A stretch of DNA of 64,000 nucleotides from positions 322,585 through 386,584 of the forward strand of contig CACVBU010000250.1 in NCBI GenBank assembly GCA_902728285.1, given 5' to 3'. This stretch comes from Clytia hemisphaerica. Taxonomy: Eukaryota; Cnidaria; Hydrozoa; Leptothecata; Clytiidae. Made by a program: the position numbers and the translations under genes. Of this stretch, positions 25,251-36,972 are shown piece after piece. The stretch's first letter is position 1; each line of letters starts with the position of its first letter. The notes under the pieces were generated by a model. It ran no database searches and was not told the DNA's origin. It saw nothing but the letters and a program-made list of their open reading frames with translations.

Positions 25251-27876
25251 CATTGCAAACCTTATGTACCTCTTGTGACCTACCATCAGGTTTTTCTGCA
25301 TGTTTTCCATTACTTGAACGACTTGAAATCTGATCGATTGTTGTTTATTTCCAATAAAGCATTGTATTCAATCGCTGGCAAACTTCCAAACATATTTTCT
25401 CTGTTCAAAATAAAATAAAAACAGTTTTTACCATCATACATGACTTGGAATGTGTTGAGCAGCTGTTGCTGGAGCAAAAGTCATCTTCACTTTCGCTATA
25501 GCCTAGTAGATTCATATCCTATCGATATCAGGTAGACTAGGTTCAATTTCGTTTTTCATTTATTTTCGGTTGTTTATACAGCTTTATTTATATTTTTATT
25601 ATTTTTGGTGACCATGGGAGATTCTTTTTTATCGATTTTCAGAAATATTTTCAACCGTTTGTAAGAGTCCCTTAATTTACTTAAAATAGGCTAGTTTTAT
25701 AATTTTCTCATTTTGGACATTATCAGGTTTACTATAAAGTTTTAAGATTATTCCGATTCCCGTTTATTAGGCATATGAAAGTGTACATGCGGCCTTGTTA
25801 TCAGATTATAACGGACCGGTCTACTCTTCAATTTTAATACACATGTGCCAGATTAAAGTCCTACACCTTTTTGGACTGGAGTCGTTTATAATGCGTGTAA
25901 TACAGTAGTATAGGCGTTATATGATAATACAATTATTGTTCCCTCCATTACTTTTTGCTTTATTTCTACTATGTCTGTTACTAGCTTGCTAGACTAGAAC
26001 TCAATTGCTGAACTAATGAATGAGTGACTAAATATTTAATTCGAGTATTTTCATTGCATAAGCATTGACTCACGAAGTTGTGCTATTTTGAAATCCTTTG
26101 GTCTGAAAAAGGATAGTAATATACCGTATAACAGACGTTGATGTAGGCTACCTGGGAGATCTTGGTGTAGCGTATAATTGTGAATAATAAGAAAATAGCG
26201 CTAACACCTAGCACCAATCTCTTTTGTTTTATCATGATGTTATTTTCGTACGAAGCTTTCTAAATACCAGTAAATCCTATTCATTGTAATTTCTTAAAGG
26301 TTAATCCATCTATTTTTATTTCACTATAGTTTCAAGGCGCATGAATATTGACATGCGAAATCTATTTTTATAGACCGGATACTATTCAAAGTAAAACCAA
26401 TCATTCGGCTTTAGATCAGTTAACAAAGACTCCTTAAATACCGGGGGCTCTTTACTAATTAGTTCGTAATCGTCTCAAGGCAATACCAGTCAAATCCTTA
26501 TTAACCGAGGCAACCATGTTAAACTAATAAGGCAATTACAATGAATACTTCACGACAGACTCCAATTAAACTGATAAGATAGCGAAAAAAAATCCTGTTT
26601 TTGTTCTAAATTCAGTCCCTTTTGATGTCTAATTTGTCTGGAACTTTCTAGATTTAAAATGACCACTCTTGAAATTTTCGATCAATCTGAATCTTTCTTC
26701 AATTCCGCTCACAATATTCAAAATTAATGATATTTTGATGTATCCATAAGGTGGAGATAGAACATTAAAATCATTGATTAACAATCTGTAGGTCTTACAA
26801 TTTTTATCAACTGTATCTGTTTAAAATCGATCACGAGGCACATTTCTTTAATTAGTATTTAAGCGAACCAATGAGTGTTCTCCTTGTAGAAAATTTCTAT
26901 CAGGAAATTCCTAATGCCTGAGGATGTTAGGTTTAATCAGTCACTTAACTAATATAATCAACAAAATAATACCTTAACATTTAATCCAATAAAGCATTTG
27001 GCTCCTTTTATCCTCCTTTCTCCTCCATTTTTGCCGTAGTAAACAAAATTACTAATACAATCACCCACAAAAGAAAGGGAGAGAGAGATGCAATTAACAA
27101 AAGTTTTTGGATCTCTATTTCTAATCCCTTTGAATACAATAATGACTTTAGAAAGAAAGATCATCAATGTAGATTTACTTTCAGCGAGATTCTCATGCTT
27201 GATATGAATACTTGTTGTTTAGTGAAGAGATCAGTTAGTTAATTAGTTTGTTGGCAAATGCTATACCAAATAACGTGCTTTTAACAAACCAAACTCATTT
27301 GAGTACTGGCTGGAAAGGGATAACACGTGTTTTTGAAATGTCTCGTTATTGTTGAAACCTTTAACGTTGATCATTAGTTTTTGCATTCTGACAACTATTT
27401 AACTCGGCTGATTTTTGAGTGTTTTTTACCATGGATCTTGTGTTTAGTTATGTAATGTCTTTCTTTTAAACCCACATATGGAATGTTAAACTCCATATAA
27501 CTGAGATAGAAGGAGTTGGCATATGTCTGGGAGTGGTCTTCTTTTTATGGATTCTTATCATTGGTCTAGCGATGATTATTCTATCGTTTCCATTTATTTG
27601 GGCGAAGCGCCGGTAATTAGATATCAAGGAAGAGTTGAGAAATTTATTTGGGACTTTTGGGACTTCAATCGATGGTGATGCATCCTTTTAAAAAGAGTGT
27701 CATTTTGAGCCTGCGGATTTTTTTTCATCTGTCACTTTGGTCTGTTTGAGCATCAAAATCGCTAATTTGGTTGCTGTTTGGTTAATGTCAGTAAATCTGA
27801 GAATAGAGTTTATAATGATGTTAGTTATAACCTTAAAGGTATTCTTTGTAATGGGATATGACATTTTATTGGACTT
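25251..27876. other. Unique AT-rich stretch
   Basis: No inverted-repeat element and no coding frame. Contains ATTA/GATA-type motifs (ACTAATTAGTTCG near 26454, CTGATAAGATAG near 26571). Possibly regulatory, not demonstrable. Confidence 0.3.
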
Positions 27877-28105
27877 GGTTGTAAACATAGATTTATAAAG
27901 CCCGAAGGGCTAGATGGAGTGCTTGAAGCTCTTCCAAGCAAAAAAAATTGAATATCGCAAAAATTGCTTCTGATTGGTCAAGCACTGAAATTATATTGTA
28001 ATGTCACGTGACTTAGGTAGGATTTCCTACCTAACCTCGGCACACTTTTCAGCAAAAGCACTCCATCTAGCCCTTCGGGCTTTATATAAATCTATGGTTG
28101 TAAAC
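27877..28105. mobile_element. MULE-type MITE with 10-bp target duplication
   Basis: The direct repeat GGTTGTAAAC flanks 27887-28095. The TIRs start ATAGATTTATAAAGCCCG and continue through GAAGGGCTAGATGGAGTGC for about 38 bp, with one 2-bp indel. A 9-11 bp duplication with long TIRs is typical of Mutator-like elements. The interior contains the palindromes GTCACGTGAC and TAGGTAGGATTTCCTACC. No coding capacity. Confidence 0.85.
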
Positions 28106-28690
28106 TGTTTCAACGAGATGTCAGATCTGTGTTCAAATGTTCTGTTTTGTCAGATCTGTGAATGCAGAAATAATAACTTTGTTTATTCTCCAGAGAACTA
28201 TTGTTTCTTCTTTTCAATTGATTGCAACTAATTATCCAGTGTACTCGATGCAATACATTTTATATTTAGAAGAAACGGAATATTGAAAAGGAAATTAAGA
28301 TATTTTTGTCATTAAATGAGGAGTTATGAACAATCGTCATTTTCTGATTCATTCTTTAACTACTTGTGTCTAGACAATTTCATTTATATTTACTACCATG
28401 CAAACGGATGGCTTCAAACCAAGAAGACATTCTGACCAATTTAACTAATTAAACAACTGTCATATCCTTCTCATCTCAGAACCGGATTTTTAGCAAGCTA
28501 CTTAAGTAAGATGAGCGAAGAAAGGTTAGATGAATAAAATCAGCAATCTAGGAATTTTAAAACATGAGTTGCTCCTTATCTTGGAAATACTTTTCTTTTA
28601 CACATGCACTGGTCAAGATGCTGAATCTAAAGTGAAAGGCTCTAATTCAATGCAATGTCAAAAGAATACCATCTTTCCTTTTAACTCCGG

Positions 28691-28936
28691 TGTTTTTTTA
28701 TAAGAACATCCAAAATTTTTGAAGCCTTTGGATGTTCTTAACTTTTCGAGTTTTAAGCCTAAAAATGTTCTTTACATGTGCCTGTTTTTGCCATTTTTTG
28801 AGTTTTTTTGTCCATTTTCCTAAGAAATTGCGGTGTTTAAGAGTCCCCGAAGCAAAAAATGTTCTTAACTAGTTGTTAACATTTTGGCCGTGGAAGCCTC
28901 ATGTTCTTATATAGTTTGTTCTTATAAAAACGTGTA
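28691..28936. mobile_element. TATAAGAAC-family MITE, intact copy
   Basis: The left end GTGTTTTTTTATAAGAAC and right end GTTCTTATAAAAACGTGTA enclose about 245 bp in which GTTCTTA/GTTCTTT recurs five times, each after a GAAGCC- or TAAGCC-type word. No coding capacity. Used here as the family reference. Confidence 0.85.
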
Positions 28937-31900
28937 TTGCAAGTGCTGGCCAGTGTATCTATTGAATGTTCTTTACAAATGATATTTCAGCAAATTTTAA
29001 GCACCCATTGTTGTAGGCGATGGAGCAAATTTGAATGGGATTTGTTATTATGATATAAAAAATGGTGATGAGTTTTCAAACTGGAACCTTTATGGCTTTA
29101 TGAGATTTAACCTAGATGCGGTTTGAATTAAGCATTCCATTAACAAAATTTTACACACCTTGAGCATGATGTTTAAATGTGGCCAAACTCATTTAGATTT
29201 AGCCAAAAAACATTTTGAACTAAGCTATAAACATGTTTATAGGTTTTCAAATTTTCGTGCCGTGGCTTCGTTTTGGATTTGTTTTCATTTTTGAGGATTT
29301 TTTCATATTCAAAAAATTTGGCCAAAAACAATATGAATGGGATGTGTAAACAAATTTGACTGTTTTCTGATTAAGTAAATTATTCGTGCGTGCCATTCCA
29401 TTCTAGGTCTTGGATTTGTTTGTTAATATTATCGGGAAGATTGAGTTGATCTTTCTATCGTCCATAAAATTCACTTTGAAATTTTATGGACCTTCACAAA
29501 CTCTATTCTGATTATTGTCTTTGAGCATGGCTATTGTTAATTTGATTGGTTTGTGCAAATAAATTGATTTCAGAGGCCCTGCAAAGTGACACTATAGGCG
29601 ATTCGAACGTTTTTTAATTGGGTATTTTTTGGCTTATCATCGAATGTTTTGATACCAAAATACAGGAAGTGAAAAAAAAGAAAACAAAGAAGAGAAACAA
29701 ATGGAGAGAGAAAAGTTTGTTGATATTTTTCAAGTTGACGATAAACCAGTTATCACACTTTCACTCGTACAATATTGGATATATTTTTCTCGTTCAGAGT
29801 CTTCTATATTTTCTTCACCTAATGGCTCGAAAAATATGATGAAAAATCTGAACTCGAAAAATATATCCCATATTGGGGGCCCATATTGTACTCTGTACCG
29901 TGTGATAGCTATTACTTAACCTGGACTTATCTTAACTTTCTATTGGCTTAAAACACGATGGATATCAATGCCTTAGAAACCAAAATTCGAGGCACCAGAA
30001 TTATGAACAGAACAACAATTACCTCAGTTTCGACTGAAATGTTAGATTTTTTACTTTTTTTGCTTCTAAATCTTGGAATTCGGTATCAGTATTGCCTGAA
30101 AAGAAAAGAGAATAGAAGAATAAGCCTCGTTTTGACACTATACCAGATGTAAAAAGCCACTATTCACTTTACTTTGAAGAGCTTCTTACTAGGCACATTA
30201 TAGGAGCCGTCATTCCTAATCAATCTAATAAACAGCCTTGATAGCTTTAAACGGTATTAAATTTTCTAATAAAAAAATCCTTATACTCCTGTTTAAAAAT
30301 AATAACATTTGAAAGAGTAGCTAAACACAACGAGGCATATACAACAGAATATAAATACAGATAACGGACCGATTGATTAGTGTTGATAGTTGTTGTAAAC
30401 CCCCTGTCAGATCATCTTAGCGTGATTACCTAATTGCTTTTAATACAAGATATTAAAATAAGAGAAGGAGCTATGTGCCATTGAGTGACAAACCTTTTTC
30501 CCATTAATTCATTGTTTTATGATTAAAATAAAGTTCATGGCTCAGAGGTAATTATGATGTACTACTATGGATTTTTTTCCTTTTAAAAAAAAAGTGTTTT
30601 TGTTGGATTTTCTTATGCTGGGTAGATTGGTTGCTGTTATGCTGTGTTTTGTCATATGGCGATATAACTTGGTTGGTTCTCTTGGTTATAGAAAGAAAGT
30701 TAGTTAAAAGCACTTGCCATTTGCTGGTGGTTTTTTCGCAACCCTGGTCATTTTCATTTTAAGGTTTATAGTTATGCAACCACCTGTTACATTTCTTTTC
30801 AGATTTTGTCAGTTTTAAAATGTATTATGACGGAAGATCGGTTGTGGCTGCTCTTTTGATTAGTCCTGTTTCTTTAAATCTCTTCTCTGCGAAATGCATT
30901 CCGAAATGCTAAAGCGTACTTAGAATTTCCACAAAGATTACCTTTAGCTCAGAATCCCTTGGTTTGAGCAACTTTAGCTCACAATCTTCATTTTCTATTT
31001 CTATTTCTGTCAGCATCAGTGGATATTAAAATACCATGTAAATGCGTTGCAAATACCATTTTTTTTATTGAAAGAGAAATTCATGGATTTCTGTCGAATC
31101 CATTGACAACTATAAATAACATTTTTCCGATTATTTTTTCCTGAAACTTTCAACGAAAGGCAGGTCGTTCTTTTTGGTCGAGATGAAAACTAATTCAATT
31201 TGATTGGTGATGTGATTGATCGTACAAGTTTAAAATTTTTTTGTCATGTTTGGAAACTTGAAAAGTCTTGATTCTTTGTTCTTGGTCCTTGTGACGTTAC
31301 TGGATAGAATAAAAAGAAATACAACACCAAAATGTATGTATCTTTTTCACTAATTTGAGTAAATAAAACGAGTCAAGTAAATTTTATTTCTCAATGTTTC
31401 ATGCCAGGAAGGCAATTTTCAGTGAAATGGTCTTTTTCCTGACAATTCTACCTTCCAAAACTCACTGACGTCAATTTTGAATCATTCGAAAGGTGAGGAG
31501 ACTATCTTTCATTCACTTTTACCTTTGTATAAGTTAATACTGAAGCAATGGGATAGACATGCTAGTCCTTGATAGATATCATGGCTGAAGGAAATCCAGT
31601 AAAATTCAACTTGCTTTGGTTCCGGAGCTTTAGGCTTGGAAACAAAAGCGACTTTAATAATCAAGGTTGTCCAATTTAGATGTTAACTCTACATCTTTCT
31701 TGGACAAAGATTCCCAATTTTAGCAATCAATGACGAATGGACTTTTCCATTATTCCTTCAAGGAACGTTTTTTACTATTGTGTATAGTGGAATTAACTGG
31801 TCAAGGTATATACTCTGGATGTGCCCATTGAAAACATGTCGAGACTTATTTTGTCATGTGATTTGTTTGGTTTGTTGGCAAAATAAGCAGAAAACTGTTA

Positions 31901-34900
31901 TGGGCAAACACTCACTATTATGTGAAAAAAAAACTTGAGCCCTTGAAAAATAATTTTGCCACTTTGTCACGATTTGAATGAAAATTGATTGGTTGGCCAT
32001 TTCCAAAACAACGCTATGAGGGCTTGTTTATTATAAATGTCAAAGTTTTGAGAGAAAACATTGGGCCTTTTTTAGTGGTTGTTTTTCACTTATTCAATTT
32101 TTCTTTCTGTCACCAAGTAGCAAATGACGTTTTGGTCATTCTGTGATATTGGTTGATGGAATTAGTGGGATTTTTTATCTTTCGGTTTTCATTAAGTGCA
32201 GTTTTTGCAGTTGTTTTTTGCAAATCTTGATACTTAAAAAAAGTAGTTCTCATTGTTTAAATAACTTTTTGTAAGTTCAAGGTCCAATGTCCTAATTATC
32301 GTTTACGAGTTTTGATGCTCGAAAAAATTTCTGCCTTTTTCTATTGATTTGAAATTGTACGTTTGTTTAATTTTATAGTTTCATGGCTAAAACTTGAGAA
32401 TTCCCTAGTTTTTGAAGGAAGCTATTATAATGTGGCTTTATCCGAGTTGATTTTTTTCCAAATCTTAAACCTTCATAACGAAATGAGAACGATTCGTTTT
32501 CAATGAACTGAATTAGCCAGAATATTCACACCATAAACTACGAACATTAATATAAAAAGATTAGGGATAATAGCCTGTCTGGACATCCAGTCAGACGAAC
32601 TGATGAAATTTTATTTTCAATTTTATAAAAGTTATGTAATTTTAGATCATAGGATATCGAACACATGGTATTTCAAGAGTCATTAATTTGGTTACGCTCT
32701 CTTTATTAGCTCTGTTATGTTTACTTATCGTGTCACCGAAAAACAAAACAAATGAAAAGTCAGCTCTTTTCCAGGTCAAATGTTTACGTCAGGGGTTGGG
32801 CGAGGTCGGCTAAATCGTGTAACCAGGTAGTAGATTGATCGTTGGACATTTATCACAATCAGGGGGTAAAACCAATAAACATGTATATTCTTGTTGTCGT
32901 TTTTCTGTAAGGTTTGTTGATTCAACGCTTTATAAAACCCTAGCCAAATAAACATAAACGATGACAGTGTTGTCGACATTTTTATTTTAAATGGAAATGT
33001 TATTTACTTGTTACTTCTCCGTCAATCCCTTTTTATCCTTTTGTTTTTGTATTTGGTTTTTGGCGTTATGTTAAATATCCTTCCTGTCTTAGCCGCCTCC
33101 TGTTATGATGTGATCTCATTCTTAAAGGACGTTTAAATCAAAGCAAAAGCCTTGACTTTTGTTGACTAGAAGCTGACGCGGTGGTCTAAAAACTGTTAAG
33201 TGAGCTTGATTGATTTCTTGGAACGCGTATATATTTTATTGAGAATTAGCAGGTATTTTGTTGATAAAAGGCAACGGGTAAAGACACATTCTAGTATGGC
33301 TAGATAACGGTCTTGAGTGTTTTTATTCCTGAGTAGCAGTATATTTTTGTGCTAAAGATTTGTTGGTCCGTTCAATAGAGACGGTGCATGAACACTGCTC
33401 AATGAAGGTTGTTTGAGTTCTTTTCAACTGGGATTGCTCATTTTAGCTCAGCAAGCGTCCCGTGTTTAGGTATTGAAGTGGCAATTTTGTTTATCAATCT
33501 GTATGGCTCTTTCTAGAAAACTGGCGCCTTGCCTCTTATCATATCATTTGAAAGATAATTACTAATGATTGGTGCCAAAATATAGCTGTTGGAATCTGCC
33601 TAGAGAACGTTCTCAAATAATCTAAGAAAGTGTTATCTGCTACTACTGCTATTTTCTAATACAAGTGTTTTCTATGACGAATTTTTGTGTTTTTTTTTGT
33701 ATATTGAGCTAATACTGTATTTTGGGTGTCGGAATTGGGTTTTGTACCATGTGGGCTTTGATCAGCTTTTTCTCTCCGTTGACAAAAAGGACTCAAGTCA
33801 TACGACGAGTAACCATTAAAAATCATAATTGAATTATCAACCTAAATATTTGAATGATCTTAAGAATTTAGATACATACAATATACATAACTATGAGTGA
33901 TCGGCCTTCTATAAAAACCATTTTGGACTTGACTTATCGCAAGGAAATATATCTTGATAGTGTTAAAATGTTGAACAAGTAGAATTATATAAGGGCAGTG
34001 ATAACTTCCTGGATTTATCGAAAAATTTAATCCTCAAATACTTTGAATCCCATGGCGATCTTTCATCTTGGAAGACTCAGCTTTGATCAGGAAATCTTAA
34101 CTTCTTTGTGACACTGTTTCCTCAAATGTATGTATGTGTGTGAGCGATAATCATTTTCATCAGTCTTTGAAAATAACTAAGCCGATGTTATTGAAAGTCT
34201 TTAAGCACATTTTTTCGGAGATCTGTCATGGTCATACTTAAAGATTCGTTCGGAGACCTCAAAAATTTGAAAATTTTGAATCTTCACTTTTCGATTTTAA
34301 AGCTTATAAATTTGAAAACAGTGGTGAAAGTTTTGGAAGCACTTGTGTAACGTTTTGAACAGAGATTTTGGTTTCCATCGAAAGAATAAAATTTTCTTTT
34401 CAAAACTTTTTTTTTTTATTTATCTATAATAGGTTCTAAACGAAACAAATATACAAACACTAAAGGTTCCTAGCCTCCCAGCCTCCCGCTAAAAAACCCT
34501 TTTCAAAACTCTTTGATTATCCTCTACATGTGCTTCTGGATTTTAGTAAGAGTAGATATTCATAATTAGGATTCATGGAGTTTAACAACGAAAGTATTTT
34601 CAAGGCTTGATAATCCATCACTCCATGCAATGAAAAGAAAACTGGCCACGAGCCCATTCAACTGATCCCACTGCGTTTTGGAATTCAAATTTTTTAATTT
34701 ACTTTTTCTTCCAATGTACATTTTAGTTTCGAATTTTCTTTTTTAATCTCAAAAGAGAGAAGTAGAGAACGTGTATTTTTTATTGTAATTTTTTATGTAA
34801 AAAACCCTTTACAGTATTCTAATAATGCACGTAAATTTGATGGTATGAGGTTGAAAACAATAAGAGTTACATGTTTTTTAAGCTGTCAAACATTATTTAT

Positions 34901-36899
34901 ACATGTTATGGTTATTTTATTATCTTTTCACTTTTTTTACATGTTCTGTACGTGACGTCAACTTAAAACATGATATGATTGACTTACTTTTACTCCTCTT
35001 TCAATCATTCACTTCTGTAAAAGTGACTTGAGTCTGGCTTAAATGAATTCATTCACAGTAATGTTTTTACTATATGTAAAGAAATAAGAATTTCTGTCCA
35101 ACTATATTCACTCAGGAGATTTGGGTGGCAGAGCAGCATATGCATTTAGTCCTTATTAGGACTCGTCAGCACTGCATTCATACTGCACCCTGGCTGGCTA
35201 GATCGATTTATTTAGATGGAAGATGAATTCCTTATTTTAGTAGCTCTTTAAATAGGATATGGAGTCTTTTTTTCTGCTCAAGACTGAGGACCTAATGAAG
35301 TGTAACTCTTGGCAACTAAAGCATGATCTTGCATGGAAGAATTTATACTTCTTATGTATTCTTTGGGTAAACTTGAGTATTGGTGGTATATGGTAAACAT
35401 ATGGCTGCTGGTGATGGAGATTTTAAAAGGCTTGGTTGGTTTTCATGGTTTTTATTGTGCACTTTGCGTTTTGGCTCAGCCAGGTCTTACTTTTATAAAG
35501 TTTACAGTTTTAATAATTTTCAAGTAGTCTACGTAAATTCTACGTTGGAAAGTTAGTCCTAATGAAAAGTGTTAAGATACATAGCAGCAAGAAACAAATT
35601 AGCGAGAACGTTGTTTGTCATTTGATCTCATTATTTGATTGACAGGAAACTCACCTCACTTCGTAAATTTAGTTCATTCTTTTCTCTAACTTTGTGAGTT
35701 TTTGAGCACTTTCAAATGGTGTATTCCTTATATATATTTTTGGTTTTTTGGTGGGATCGGAAAGTTTACTTGTGTGACTCCTATTTTGACGTTTTGTTTT
35801 TTCTTTCGTATTTACATTTCGTTGTCGAAAAAATGAATTTTCTGCCCATTCCTGTCTCTGTTTACTGTTTATGATAGTTATTTGGAATGAATTGAATGCA
35901 AGAGCTTGAGGCCCCCTCTTTCCATACATTCTATTTCGTGAGCATATTACAGAAGTTCATTTCCATTCCATAAAATCTGATGGCAACTTAAGTCACCTAA
36001 GACACGTTTGAAACAAATCTCTAAATGTTTTTCTCTTGTACTGCAAGGACAGGCTTTCGTAATCGCAAAAATCTTTGAAATAAAAGATATATGTTATTAA
36101 GTAAAAAGTTTTGTATACATACCATCTGGGATATTTATTTGCTTGTTTTCAATTTTCTTGATTTCAATTGTTCACTATCCAACCTAAAGTTTAAGGAAAA
36201 TGACCATTACTTCAACATTTGCAAAATTTTGATCCTAATTTAATTTTTTTTACGATACTGATGTATATTTGAAATTGTACCACGAGTAAAAACTAATTAG
36301 TCAAAACTGGTCAAAACGGTGGTTTTTGTTATTTTGCCATCATTTGTTGTTGGAAATATTTCATTTTTTCAAGATTATACGTAAAACTTTGGAACGTTTA
36401 CTTTCACAACTGATACTGATCTTACCTACCCATACTTGGAGTTCTTCCATTTCTTCTATTTCCCCTTTTTTTGGTATTTGTCTTAATCTCTGTTTTTTAC
36501 CATAATGCTCTATACCTGAAAAAAAATGTTTCAAATGTTATTGATGAGTGTTATCGTTTTCGCAGAAAAAAAGAAGGCACAGATTGGGAAAACTCCAATA
36601 GATTTTCTAGTTTGAAGAACTTTGTTTTCTAAAATTCACATCTTGACCAGTTTCTTTTTGCCTGTTTATGCTGCATGGGAGGTTTGATAAAACATTTCTG
36701 ATGACAAATTTCAATAAAATACTTTAACATAATAGTTCATACAAAAAAACATCAACACCTGACAAACTAGGAGCATTTAACTGTCAAACAATCTATGATC
36801 AACCAAAGTGACTTTTGTACTAAAGTACCAAAAATCTGATTGCCAGATGCAAACTACTTAAAAGGAGAATACAATCAATTCTTGGCTATCATTGGCTAA
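28937..36899. other. Repeat-poor region upstream of coding exon 1
   Basis: About 8 kb without any inverted-repeat element or recognisable gene, in contrast to both flanks. It is AT-rich unique sequence with scattered ATTA, GATA and TCF-like motifs, e.g. CTAATCAATCTAATAAAC near 30217, GATTGATTAG near 30371 and AATCAAAGCAAAAGCC near 33136. It probably holds leader exons or enhancers of the zinc-finger gene; neither can be proven here. Confidence 0.4.
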
Positions 36900-36972
36900 A
36901 TGGGATACTTGAGAATGAGACAGAAAATTGTAGCACGTAAAGCCATTACTCCACCTGCTGACGAATTTGAAG
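36900..36972 (+). CDS. Zinc-finger gene, coding exon 1 (start codon)
   Basis: Two in-frame ATGs (36900 and 36915) follow an in-frame TAA at 36897. The exon encodes a short basic N-terminus (MRQKIVARKA from the second ATG) followed by TPPADEFE, and ends at a strong donor (G|GTAAGT), leaving one base. The second ATG has A at -3 and the first has G at +4, so context does not settle the start. Basic N-terminal peptides of this length recruit NuRD in SALL and BCL11 proteins, but the similarity here is too weak to claim. Confidence 0.7.
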
